Shown here: in pieces, positions 35,501 through 43,225 of the stretch
Layout: the number at the start of each line of letters is the position of its first letter
Position numbering within the stretch: position 1 is the first letter of the stretch
Assembly (NCBI GenBank): GCA_949294555.1
Contig: CASFHP010000025.1
Location: 1 to 43,225, forward strand
DNA from: an uncultured Eubacteriales bacterium
GTDB lineage: Bacteria > Bacillota > Clostridia > TANB77 > CAG-508
Direction of reading: 5' to 3'
Length of the DNA: 43,225 bases
Notes under the pieces: model-generated
What the model saw: only the letters and a program-made list of their open reading frames with translations
Told to the model about the DNA's origin: nothing
Databases searched by the model: none
Translations under genes and position numbers: made by a program

Positions 35501-37823
35501 TTGTTGTTACTGTATCTCCGGCAGTTACTTGTAAGTTAGAAGTTATTGTTTTTGGTAAGTCTTCATATCCGAAATTTGGGTTGACTGTCTCTATTAGTTC
35601 ATATGTTCCTTTATAAATATAACTTATATTAATTTCTCCATTGCTGTCAGTTATGATAGTTGATGGTGTAGTACTATAAACCGCTTCTCCATTACTATTT
35701 ACAGATACATATTCTCCTGCTTTTTCTCCAGAGGTCATTCTTAGTGTAAATCCTACATTGGCCATAGCTTCACCTGTGTCTTGATCTGTTTTACGAATTT
35801 TCAATTTTCCATATACCAATTCATTTGTTAAATTAGCTGTTGTTGTTTGTCCTACTACAACTTGTGTTCCTGAAGAAATGGTAATTGGTACTCTTTCATA
35901 TCCATAATATGGATTACTTGTTTCGACAATTCTATATGTTCCTGGATACATCTTGTCAATCTCAACTCGTCCACTACTATTGGTTGTAACCGATCTTGCT
36001 GTGCTACTATATACCGCATTTCCTGAACTATCTACATAAACATATTGACCATTCTTTTCTCCACTTGTCATTTGGATAGTAAATCCAATATTAGATAATG
36101 CTTGCCCTGAATCTTTATCTGTTTTTACAATAACCAATCCTCCATAAATTTGTTCATTTGTTACATCATATGTTCTTTGTTGTCCACCTGTAAGTGTTAA
36201 ATTAGATGTGATAACTTTTGGTGTATCTTCATATCCATAATTTGGGTTATATGTTTCTGTTAATTGATAGGTTCCTGCATATAAGTAATTAATAGATATC
36301 TGCCCATTTCCATCCGTTTTTAAATATTTTACACTTGTACTATATACAGCGTTACCATTAGCATCTACTGAAACATATTGTCCTGCATTTGTACCTCCTA
36401 TTTTCTGCAATGTGAATTGTACATTTTGCATTGCTGAACCTGTGGCTTCATCTGTCTTTCTAATTAACAAATTCGCATATTGTTTTTTATTTGTTACATT
36501 TTGTGTTGTTGTTTGTCCTGGGTTTACCGTTATGCCACTTGCTACAACCACTGTCCCTTCTATATATCCAAATGTTGGATTACTTACTTCTGTTAATTCA
36601 TAAGTTCCCTGATATAAGTTATTAATTGCAATTTGTCCATTACTGTTGGTCGTTATTGTTGATGGACTACTACTATAGCTTACATTTCCACTACTATCAA
36701 CTGAAACATACTGTCCTGCTTTTGCACCTGAAGTCATTTTTAGTCTAAATCCTACATTTGCTAAAGCACTTCCTGTATCAGCATCTGTTTTGTTGATAAC
36801 TAAACTTCCAAATAATTCGATGTCTGTGATTTCCATTGAAATTTCTTCTTCCGTATTCTCTACACGTGATTCGCTTGTAATTAATGTTTGCATTTCGTCC
36901 ATTGAATAATTTGGGTGTTCTAATCGTATAACCCAAACTTCTGAAATTAGGTTTTGTTTATTAACAGTAACATTTGCTGAAACACGGTTAATTTTACTAA
37001 TTCCTTGATTTGCTGGTACTAATATATAAAAATTTTGACCTGATTTCACAGCATCACTTGCATTTGTATATACTTGTAATGATGTACCATTATATTTAGC
37101 ATATAATGCATTAATAGCATTATTATTTTGATCAAATACTTGCATATCACTGAATGTTCCATTATATGTCATGTTAAATGGTCCAATTTTTATGTACTGT
37201 GCTCCACTATAACTTATTATTTCCTTTGTTAAATTGTCTTTATTTGTATTATTTGTAATTGATGCATCTTGTTGCGTTTTCCACCAATTTACATAATTTC
37301 GAGCACTATTCTCATATGGCAAGTATTCTTCTCCGCCAGCACTTGCTGGAATTGAATAATCATTAGCTGTTGCCCATTTTGGAAAAAAGCCATATACTGC
37401 TTTTTGAATATTTGAATAATACGTTGAGCTGTTTCCATAATCTGAAAAATCACTCGGTTCAAATGCTTGGTTCAGAATCCATGCTAACATCAAATTTTCA
37501 TCATTATCATGCTCTGCTAATTTATGTGCGTCATCATAATAATTGTTTACATAAAACGTACTGTGTCTACCTTCTATTCTTATATAATTTTGCACGCTCC
37601 ATGTAGCTCCTTCTCTTGCATGCTGTCCATGTTGCAGACAAAATGTATAATCTAACCCTAATTTTAAATCCCATCCTTCTACTTCCCAATTTTGTTCATG
37701 TATAGACAAAATTCCTGAATTTGTTCCAAAATCAATTCTTTTTGCTTCAGAAGTTGTTTGGTTTAGGATTAAGGCAGATAAGAATACAACAATTATTAAT
37801 AAAATTTTCTTTACAATTTTCAT
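32559..37823 (-). CDS. giant thioester- and CnaB-domain surface adhesin
   Basis: The 1754 residues show a signal peptide (1-27), a probable thioester domain with FCLQHG (Cys62) and NIQKAVYGF (Gln140), then four CnaB-type repeats (about 338-447, 449-557, 559-668, 670-780), each with the Lys, Glu and Asn of an intramolecular isopeptide bond (K345/E412/N445; K456/E523/N556; K567/E634/N667; K678/E745/N779). Two SdrD_B-like domains (ISGYAWEDREQD, about 786; MIEGTVWEDS, about 1240) and a long beta region follow. The C-terminus (VIITGPTGENRQY, then a membrane segment and KKFVIKK) lacks a canonical LPXTG. Inference: a covalent host or surface adhesin. It starts 4 bp after the DUF11 gene and shares its operon. 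Confidence 0.9.
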   Translation of the reverse strand: MKIVKKILLIIVVFLSALILNQTTSEAKRIDFGTNSGILSIHEQNWEVEGWDLKLGLDYTFCLQHGQHAREGATWSVQNYIRIEGRHSTFYVNNYYDDAHKLAEHDNDENLMLAWILNQAFEPSDFSDYGNSSTYYSNIQKAVYGFFPKWATANDYSIPASAGGEEYLPYENSARNYVNWWKTQQDASITNNTNKDNLTKEIISYSGAQYIKIGPFNMTYNGTFSDMQVFDQNNNAINALYAKYNGTSLQVYTNASDAVKSGQNFYILVPANQGISKINRVSANVTVNKQNLISEVWVIRLEHPNYSMDEMQTLITSESRVENTEEEISMEITDIELFGSLVINKTDADTGSALANVGFRLKMTSGAKAGQYVSVDSSGNVSYSSSPSTITTNSNGQIAINNLYQGTYELTEVSNPTFGYIEGTVVVASGITVNPGQTTTQNVTNKKQYANLLIRKTDEATGSAMQNVQFTLQKIGGTNAGQYVSVDANGNAVYSTSVKYLKTDGNGQISINYLYAGTYQLTETYNPNYGYEDTPKVITSNLTLTGGQQRTYDVTNEQIYGGLVIVKTDKDSGQALSNIGFTIQMTSGEKNGQYVYVDSSGNAVYSSTARSVTTNSSGRVEIDKMYPGTYRIVETSNPYYGYERVPITISSGTQVVVGQTTTANLTNELVYGKLKIRKTDQDTGEAMANVGFTLRMTSGEKAGEYVSVNSNGEAVYSTTPSTIITDSNGEINISYIYKGTYELIETVNPNFGYEDLPKTITSNLQVTAGDTVTTINATNRREYIKISGYAWEDREQDKTSIKDNLWNENTYDERLQYVTVRLVKADGTVLATTVTDENGEYIFGNYDEDPNAVKIRIDDLTGAYVEFEYNGMSYQTIAIRSENNGNKATDSALRNDMNNRFATIVKDASQNTNGQNTHTIRYNRADYTSTVIYGDSVNKGYEGQTYPISGVDDQYVIQAITTRQDNNILCTTDTADSIRKNGTEEITNINLGVEEREMPDLNVAAQDVENVQIMFNDYTHTYQYGQVSADTSTNGFAGGDVSNVGVRFASKYIASSYTRAIYTSDIVYNSQPGNDGSLQVYVNYAIRLVNEATTLNSTIKSIANYYDSRYTIVGVGTGMDDEGNIIGSLDYTEESYNSNGYSKATIYTEDNARLEAQTDTYVYIRYQMNNDAINDILNENATLNSITEITSYSSYTDNTFNNPYAGIDVDSAPDNATPGDTTTYEDDTNWAPSLILELKEGRMIEGTVWEDSAVDALLAGTGFDKERKGDGRYDATTENVVNNVKVELLTYDDATNTVGNVAQLYKKDNSVVNAETTTGPDDEGINGSYSFSGVIPGKYVIRYTYGDTSVICDTSGNVIKNVVADDYKSTIYRDGIQSAADAMTDYWYRGETSHEGALRLSDAKDDEQFITQRITDEEINYGTVVSGSQFTEIFADTRQFEIKLDYDVNLDNTSGYGIDLKFVFDNIDFGIIERPRQSLIVDKEVADVNIQLANGSTLISGDPRTENLSYVRLLPDGSLHIEVDNEIIQGATLTLTYEISVDNSNSEIDYNDENYYIYGTKPDGNANYTIASVVDMYDYLPDDVMLQSTDGNWETKEITSDLSGTYLAEKVYDIVKGFQNVVHLKQPNSIFANMAPNSKESTTLTVSRQLSVSSDDLTYENDVEIIELEGRRSVNIETGEYDTPGNYDPTTNQSYDPDTDTFVGDEQDDDYVEVIITGPTGENRQYIIYGIIGISMLILIGAGIVVIKKFVIKK

Positions 37824-37827
37824 ATTC

Positions 37828-40800
37828 TTACCCCCTTTCCTTACTTTCTACATCTAAAACTTTTTTCTTTATAAAGTAAATACCTACTGCTATGATAGTA
37901 ATTAGACTTAATGTTAATCCTACATACATAACTACTTCACCTGTGCTAATACTAATAATTAAGTCTGCTGAACTCATGTCATTTTCTCCTTGTTGTCTAT
38001 TTCCTGCTGTTGAATTTATATCTGTAATTCCTCTATTATTATAAGTTTCTGCTATTTCTGCTGTATTTGTATAGGTTCCTGTTTGACTATCTGACATTGT
38101 TTTGGTTAAAATCAATGTTACACTTCTTTCTTCATTAGGAGCAATTTCATCATTTGCTAAAGAAGTATTATATACCATATTTCCATTTTGGGTCCATCCT
38201 TTATTTAATTCACTATTAAAAGTAAATCCTTCTGGAATATAATCTGCAATACTTCTTGCATATCCAGCTATTTCTCCTACGTTTGTTACCTTTATTGTAT
38301 ATTCTACAACTACTGTTGAATTTCTAAGTAAATTTGATCTCAATTCCACTTTTGCTAATGACACATCATTATAATCATAGTTTACAGAATTTCCTCCACC
38401 TGAAGCAGATACTTGTGTGATATATTTATCTAATTTCATATCAAAGATTTGTGTTTCTACAAGTCCCATATTGATATTTCCAATACTACTATCTGTTATA
38501 TTGATTGTATCTGTTACACCATATGATTTACTATTTCCATTAATTGTCATTGTTCTATCAACTACTTTTGAATTTTTTGCACTGTCAACACCACTTTGCA
38601 TGTATGAAGTTACTTTATATAAACTCGTATTATAATCAAATGCTACTAGATAATTTCCTCTTACAATTCCTGATAATATATAATTACCATTTTCATCTGT
38701 TGAAGCTTGTATGTTGTTTCCTCTTGGACTTGTTGCAATTGCTCCTGTATTAATATCAATTAAATATACATTTACATTTGAGATTTTACTTTCATCATCT
38801 TGCATTTGTCCATTTTGGTCTGTATCTAACCAAACATTACCTCTAATTTCATATTCACTGCTTGGATTATCATTATTATTATCGTCCCCACTGCCTGAGT
38901 CGCTGTATCGAATTAGATGAATAATTTCATTTGATTGTTTTTCTACATCATCAATATATATGCTAGCAATATTAGATATTTCTGTTGTACCAGTTGCGTT
39001 TTCTTGTTCTGCTACTATTGTTCTTATTTCAATAATTGCCTGTCGATTATCTTGTGTAGCTAATTCAATATTGTCTATTTCTACTATGTTCTCATTAATT
39101 TGTAAATCAATGGTTTCGCCATTTAAAATGACTTCTGTTATTTCTAATTGTGATGGAATTGCATCATGTAAATTAATTGTTCTTTGTGTTATATTATTAT
39201 TTGTCAAAATAATTTGATAAATAATTTCATCTCCTGGTGTTACATATCCTTCTGTGTTATTTGCTACTAAACTAATATCTACATCTGTTTCCTCACTTGG
39301 ATTTTCTTCTTCATAATCTATAATATGGTTTACTTCTTCTGTCGTTTTTTCTTCTCCATCAATGGCTACTGTCGCTGTATTTGAAATTCTGACAGTTCCT
39401 GTATTATTGATATTTTCTGCAACAATCGTTCTGATTTCAATTACTGTCTGATTATTTTCTTCTGTGCCTAACTGCTCATTTAAAATTTCTACCATATTTG
39501 GATTTTCTCCCAATTCTTGTGCTTCTCCATTTACAAGAACTTCTTGTACAGTTAATTCAGATGGTATTTGGTCATAAATATAAGCATCTCTTGCAACTGT
39601 ATTATAATTTGTTACCGTAATCGTATAATTGATTGCATCTCCTGGATGCATATAAGCACCTTCATTATTCGTTTCTAATGCTATATCTACATTATCTGTA
39701 CCTTCAATTGTTTTGTACTCAATGACATGTGTAATCTCATTAGTTATCATTTCCTTAGAACTTACATATACATTTGCATGATTTGAAATTTCTATTACCT
39801 CATTTGTATCTTCTTTTTCATTAACAAGTGTTCTAATTTCTACAATAGTTTCTTGTCCTGCTACCACTGGAATATCTGTCATTGCTATTGTATTTTGTTC
39901 CATTTCAAGTTCTTGTGTTTCTCCATTAACCAATATCTCTTGTACAGTTAATTCAATTGGTAACACATCATATACATATACTAATGTATCTCTTGTATTA
40001 TTATTGGTTATTTTTAATTGATATGTAATTTCATCTCCTGGTTTTAAATATTCTCCTTCATTATTTGCAGATAATGCAATATCTACATTTGTTAAACTTA
40101 CAATTTCTTCATGCCATAGATTTGAACGCATTTGTTCCTCACCTTGTGTTACATTTGCATATACATCAATTGCTTGCATACTTTCTGTAATATTATTTGC
40201 AACAAACATGGCATTAATAGACACTCTTCCATTTGCTTCAATACGATCAATTGTTATCACATTAGAATCATATGTTTCTTCTCCTTCTGGTTCTTTCATT
40301 TGTTGTGATTGAAATGTATAGCCTTCAGATGCATTCCATGTTAATTGTAAATTTTCTTGAGGTACATCTGTCATATTTTCAATAATAGCTTGATATTGAA
40401 TAATTGACCCTTCTACTACATCTGCTTCATCATTTAAAGTTGATTTTAGACTAACTCTTATATTAGCGTCTCCTACTGTATTTCTTAATTCTGCACTTTC
40501 TTTTGTAACATCGCTATATTCTATTGTTGCTTTACCTGTAATACTTCCTCCAACCTCTGCATCAGTTTTTACTCTTACTTCATAGCTTACTTGTATGCTT
40601 TGTCCTACAGGTAAATACTCGATTGTCATTTCATGCTCTTGTTTATCAACTTCTTGATAATATTGACCTGTATAATATTGATAATCTTCTATTGCTTCAA
40701 CATAAACTGTTCCTTCTGGTATTTGTCCCTTTACCGTAACATTGCTTACATCTTCGTTTCCTGTATTACTTATTTGCACTGTATATTGGATAACTTCACC

Positions 40801-42969
40801 TTTTTTTACAGTATCATTTTCTTGTAGATTTTGATTTCCTAATTTAGCAGATAAATTTACTTGTAGCTCTGGACCTTGTCCTGTTGTTAATGCTAAATAG
40901 TTAGCTTCTGTTATATTGGTTACTGTTCTATCTTCATTTGCATATTCTACCTGATATCCTTGGTATGCTGTTTCGTTATATTCCATTTGTGAATCTGTTT
41001 GTACCGTATATTCTACATCTAATGTATTGGCTCTACTCATTTCAGGAACAGTAATTAAATATTTACTTGCATCTTCTGGTCTTTCAGTAGACCAACCATT
41101 GCTTGGGTCTTGTAAGTCACTTGAAGCATTTGCATTGTTTGTATAATAAACAGTTTGTCCTTCTATATTTGTTGTAACATCTGATACTAATGTCATCCCC
41201 ATGTTATTTTCTAATGTTTGTCCATCTTGATTAACAACATTTGAATCTGTTGGTAAGTCTCCTACAACTGTAACATCTTTTACATTGTCTTTATTAATAA
41301 TTACTTGTGATGATACTCTATAACTTCTATTTGTATCGCTTGGTGATACAGTAACTGATTGTGTACTGTTTTCTCCTACTGTTTCAACATTTAATTCTTC
41401 AATAGCATTTACAGTAATCATATCTTTTGGCGTTATGACATTCATAGCACTTTCTGTAACTACTTCTTCTCCATCATTTGCACATTTTACTTGAATTTTT
41501 TCTTCACTATCTGTTGCTTTATTATTTAGTTTTACATTTAGTTTTAGATTTAGAATTGCACCTTCTATAATTCCATCTTTATAATTGGTTTGTTGTCCTT
41601 CTATATACACTCTGATAACATTATTTTCGATTTCATAGTTACTGATATGTAATTCCTCGTCATATAATAACTTGATATCTTCAGTTGGATTAATACTTTC
41701 TACTTGACTTGGTAGAACAATTTCTATATATGGGTTATTGAATAATTTTTCTGTAGGTTCGTTTGCTTTTAACACTACATTTACTTCTAGTTCATTTTGT
41801 TCAATTGTAGTATCTAATTGGCTTTTATCTGTCTCTACTGATACAGTTGTCTTTGGTTCTTCTAGATTCATTCTTAAAGTTGTTTCACTATCATTAGTAT
41901 AAATTTTTTCCGCAATAGCTCTAATTATCTGTATTTGTCCCATATCATAATTTATATTAGTATCTAAATGCTTAATATTCGCAAATTCTAAAGTTCCCAT
42001 CTCTTTTGGTACACTTGTACGGAATTTGATGTTTTTTGCTAAGCCATTACTTCCATAACCAATTTGTATATTACCATTACTATCTGCTTCAGTAGAATTA
42101 TTAATTACATATATAACTTCATCATTTTCATTTAATACTTCAATTTGTCCATCTTCTCCAAGTATATTTATCATATTTTCTTTATTAATGATGGTTGTAT
42201 TATAGAAAATATAATCATCAGCTGATAAAATACTTTCGTCATCTAACAAGAAGTTTATATCACTATTGGCTATATTAATTTCTTGTACATCTTGTAAATT
42301 TGATATTTCTACATTATATTGATCTGCAAAATTAATATTTTCCTTATTCGCTGTATACATATATCCTTTATTTGTTTGAGCTGTTATTCTTCCAGTAATA
42401 CTAACTTTACTTCCTGTTTGACTTACAATAGCTTCATAATCATTTTGATTACTAAATATGATATCATTATTAACTAATTTCATATTTACTTCTGTTCTTG
42501 AATAAATAGATACTTCTTGTACAACGATATCCATATATCCATAAATGATTTTATATTCTACTGTATTGCTCATTTGATTTTGATCTTGGTTGTTATAAAT
42601 ATAGATTTTTCCTTCTTCTACATTATAAGAATATAAATCATCTTGTAATTTCTGACCATTGTACAATACAATTGTTGTATCTGGAAGTTTGTCCCCAATT
42701 GCTGGTACACTGACAATAACTTCTTCTTGTTCTTTGTCAGATTGATTGCTACTTTCTATTCTTACTTTTTGTTGCAACAATGCAGAACTATCATCAACAG
42801 GCAAATATTTTTCTATTTCCTGGTTGATAGCAATATCTATTGTTGTTTCTTGTGTCTCATTGTTATTTCCTTCATCTGCAATAACTAATTGAGAACCCAA
42901 AAGTAGCAGAAGTATAAAAAACATAACTGCCACAAATAATACTTTTCCGTTCTTTAAATAAGTACTCAT
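37828..42969 (-). CDS. giant DUF11 / SdrD_B-repeat surface protein
   Basis: The 1713 residues begin with a signal-type membrane segment (about 10-31), a long beta-rich region with isopeptide-free repeats, then DUF11 units including GEVIQYTVQISNTGNEDVSN (about 735) and three tandem repeats starting NVDIALSANNEGEYLKPGD (about 955), NVDIALETNNEGAY (about 1090) and DVDISLVANNTEGY (about 1225), each with PSEL or IPSQL, VNGE and EIRTIV blocks. An SdrD_B-like domain (EIRGNVWLDTDQNG, about 1370) and a last DUF11 copy (about 1510-1670) precede SADLIISISTGE, a membrane helix and IKKKVLD. It is first in the operon with the thioester adhesin; perhaps they form one surface structure. No LPXTG. Confidence 0.9.
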   Translation of the reverse strand: MSTYLKNGKVLFVAVMFFILLLLLGSQLVIADEGNNNETQETTIDIAINQEIEKYLPVDDSSALLQQKVRIESSNQSDKEQEEVIVSVPAIGDKLPDTTIVLYNGQKLQDDLYSYNVEEGKIYIYNNQDQNQMSNTVEYKIIYGYMDIVVQEVSIYSRTEVNMKLVNNDIIFSNQNDYEAIVSQTGSKVSITGRITAQTNKGYMYTANKENINFADQYNVEISNLQDVQEINIANSDINFLLDDESILSADDYIFYNTTIINKENMINILGEDGQIEVLNENDEVIYVINNSTEADSNGNIQIGYGSNGLAKNIKFRTSVPKEMGTLEFANIKHLDTNINYDMGQIQIIRAIAEKIYTNDSETTLRMNLEEPKTTVSVETDKSQLDTTIEQNELEVNVVLKANEPTEKLFNNPYIEIVLPSQVESINPTEDIKLLYDEELHISNYEIENNVIRVYIEGQQTNYKDGIIEGAILNLKLNVKLNNKATDSEEKIQVKCANDGEEVVTESAMNVITPKDMITVNAIEELNVETVGENSTQSVTVSPSDTNRSYRVSSQVIINKDNVKDVTVVGDLPTDSNVVNQDGQTLENNMGMTLVSDVTTNIEGQTVYYTNNANASSDLQDPSNGWSTERPEDASKYLITVPEMSRANTLDVEYTVQTDSQMEYNETAYQGYQVEYANEDRTVTNITEANYLALTTGQGPELQVNLSAKLGNQNLQENDTVKKGEVIQYTVQISNTGNEDVSNVTVKGQIPEGTVYVEAIEDYQYYTGQYYQEVDKQEHEMTIEYLPVGQSIQVSYEVRVKTDAEVGGSITGKATIEYSDVTKESAELRNTVGDANIRVSLKSTLNDEADVVEGSIIQYQAIIENMTDVPQENLQLTWNASEGYTFQSQQMKEPEGEETYDSNVITIDRIEANGRVSINAMFVANNITESMQAIDVYANVTQGEEQMRSNLWHEEIVSLTNVDIALSANNEGEYLKPGDEITYQLKITNNNTRDTLVYVYDVLPIELTVQEILVNGETQELEMEQNTIAMTDIPVVAGQETIVEIRTLVNEKEDTNEVIEISNHANVYVSSKEMITNEITHVIEYKTIEGTDNVDIALETNNEGAYMHPGDAINYTITVTNYNTVARDAYIYDQIPSELTVQEVLVNGEAQELGENPNMVEILNEQLGTEENNQTVIEIRTIVAENINNTGTVRISNTATVAIDGEEKTTEEVNHIIDYEEENPSEETDVDISLVANNTEGYVTPGDEIIYQIILTNNNITQRTINLHDAIPSQLEITEVILNGETIDLQINENIVEIDNIELATQDNRQAIIEIRTIVAEQENATGTTEISNIASIYIDDVEKQSNEIIHLIRYSDSGSGDDNNNDNPSSEYEIRGNVWLDTDQNGQMQDDESKISNVNVYLIDINTGAIATSPRGNNIQASTDENGNYILSGIVRGNYLVAFDYNTSLYKVTSYMQSGVDSAKNSKVVDRTMTINGNSKSYGVTDTINITDSSIGNINMGLVETQIFDMKLDKYITQVSASGGGNSVNYDYNDVSLAKVELRSNLLRNSTVVVEYTIKVTNVGEIAGYARSIADYIPEGFTFNSELNKGWTQNGNMVYNTSLANDEIAPNEERSVTLILTKTMSDSQTGTYTNTAEIAETYNNRGITDINSTAGNRQQGENDMSSADLIISISTGEVVMYVGLTLSLITIIAVGIYFIKKKVLDVESKERG

Positions 42970-43153
42970 ATTTTTTCCCCCTATCCTTTATATTTACTTT
43001 AACGCGAATTCATTTTCTTTTCAATAGGGGGTTTCTGGAAATTTTTGAAATATTTTCTTTTCCTTTAGGGAAGCTCAATTCTTCTTTTTGTGACATTTTT
43101 TTTATATTTTTATTTCAGTTTTATTACAAAATTCCCTTTTAAATTTTGTTTTT

Positions 43154-43172
43154 CGCAAATCCTTTATTTGCG
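43154..43172. other. small hairpin upstream of the DUF11 operon
   Basis: CGCAAAT and ATTTGCG (7 bp) flank a CCTTT loop in the 256-bp stretch between the DUF11 start and the window end. The same stretch has no clear promoter; TTGAAA with a weak TAAAGT at a 17-bp distance (minus strand, about 43000-43023) is the best I can see. Confidence 0.4.
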
Positions 43173-43195
43173 TAGGTTTGAACCCGATTAGATTT

Positions 43196-43225
43196 TGAGA
43201 CAATTAGGGACAGGTGGGGTTTTGT
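43196..43225. repeat. truncated second copy of the gdpP-type palindrome arm
   Basis: The last 30 bases match the arm at 5172-5201 with two differences (TGAGACAATT, then AGGGA instead of GGGGC, then CAGGTGGGGTTTTGT). The window edge cuts it, so whether a matching second arm follows cannot be seen. Confidence 0.8.

Noticed and set aside
37828..42969. Frameshift or mis-assembly in the DUF11 repeats
   Set aside because: The frame is open through all repeats, and the copies have diverged enough that a collapse artefact is not suggested.
43175..43192. Minus-strand GGGTTCAAACC as a tRNA T-loop
   Set aside because: The flanking bases do not form the 5-bp T stem, and no acceptor, anticodon or D stem can be found.

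Overview
The window looks like a chromosomal segment of an AT-rich, low-GC Firmicute, most likely a gut-type Clostridia. Support: purine-rich GGAGG ribosome sites with frequent TTG and GTG starts, a gdpP-rplI-dnaB-tilS-ftsH order, an RpoB with an acidic C-terminal tail, and a SpoIIE gene that implies endospore-forming ancestry. The species cannot be named from sequence alone. I saw no rRNA, tRNA, CRISPR array, transposase or phage genes.

Layout. 1-7321: minus-strand housekeeping operon gdpP, rplI, dnaB, tilS, ftsH (c-di-AMP breakdown, ribosomal protein L9, replicative helicase, tRNA-Ile lysidine synthase, membrane protease). 7538-9971: accessory pair, a plus-strand pseudopilin-like surface protein converging on an AAA/DUF4143 ATPase. 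10197-18190: rpoB and rpoC, unusually separated by a 110-residue ORF and small repeats, and detached from the usual rplKAJL and rpsL-rpsG-fusA genes. 18191-19112: a 0.9 kb gene-free region with a rpoB promoter, a leader of about 550 nt with hairpins, and a divergent promoter. 19113-24631: small multidrug-export family protein, AI-2E-type permease, ExoA nuclease, a G5/3D-domain cell-wall protein, LemA and HtpX. 24712-32317: minus-strand run spoIIE (frameshifted), WG-repeat membrane protein, tail-anchored unknown, acpS, tatD, unknown. 32559-42969: two giant surface proteins in one operon, a 1713-residue DUF11/SdrD-like protein followed by a 1754-residue adhesin with a probable thioester domain and four CnaB isopeptide domains.

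The most striking signal is not a gene but a population of short palindromic elements. They have arms of 10-59 bp, several of them perfect, and sit at or across stop codons (gdpP, the AI-2E permease gene, rpoB, the 409-residue unknown). One 72-bp copy is inserted in frame inside tilS and adds exactly 24 codons. Several share a GGGGAC core; another group shares TGCCAAAGG arms; another shares an AC-GTTW-GT hairpin apex. They resemble REP/RAYT-type repeats or Rickettsia palindromic elements, but no mobilising enzyme lies in the window. A second remarkable structure is the promoter of the AAA/DUF4143 ATPase, which is sandwiched between two 40-bp near-identical palindromes, so the transcript would begin inside one of them.
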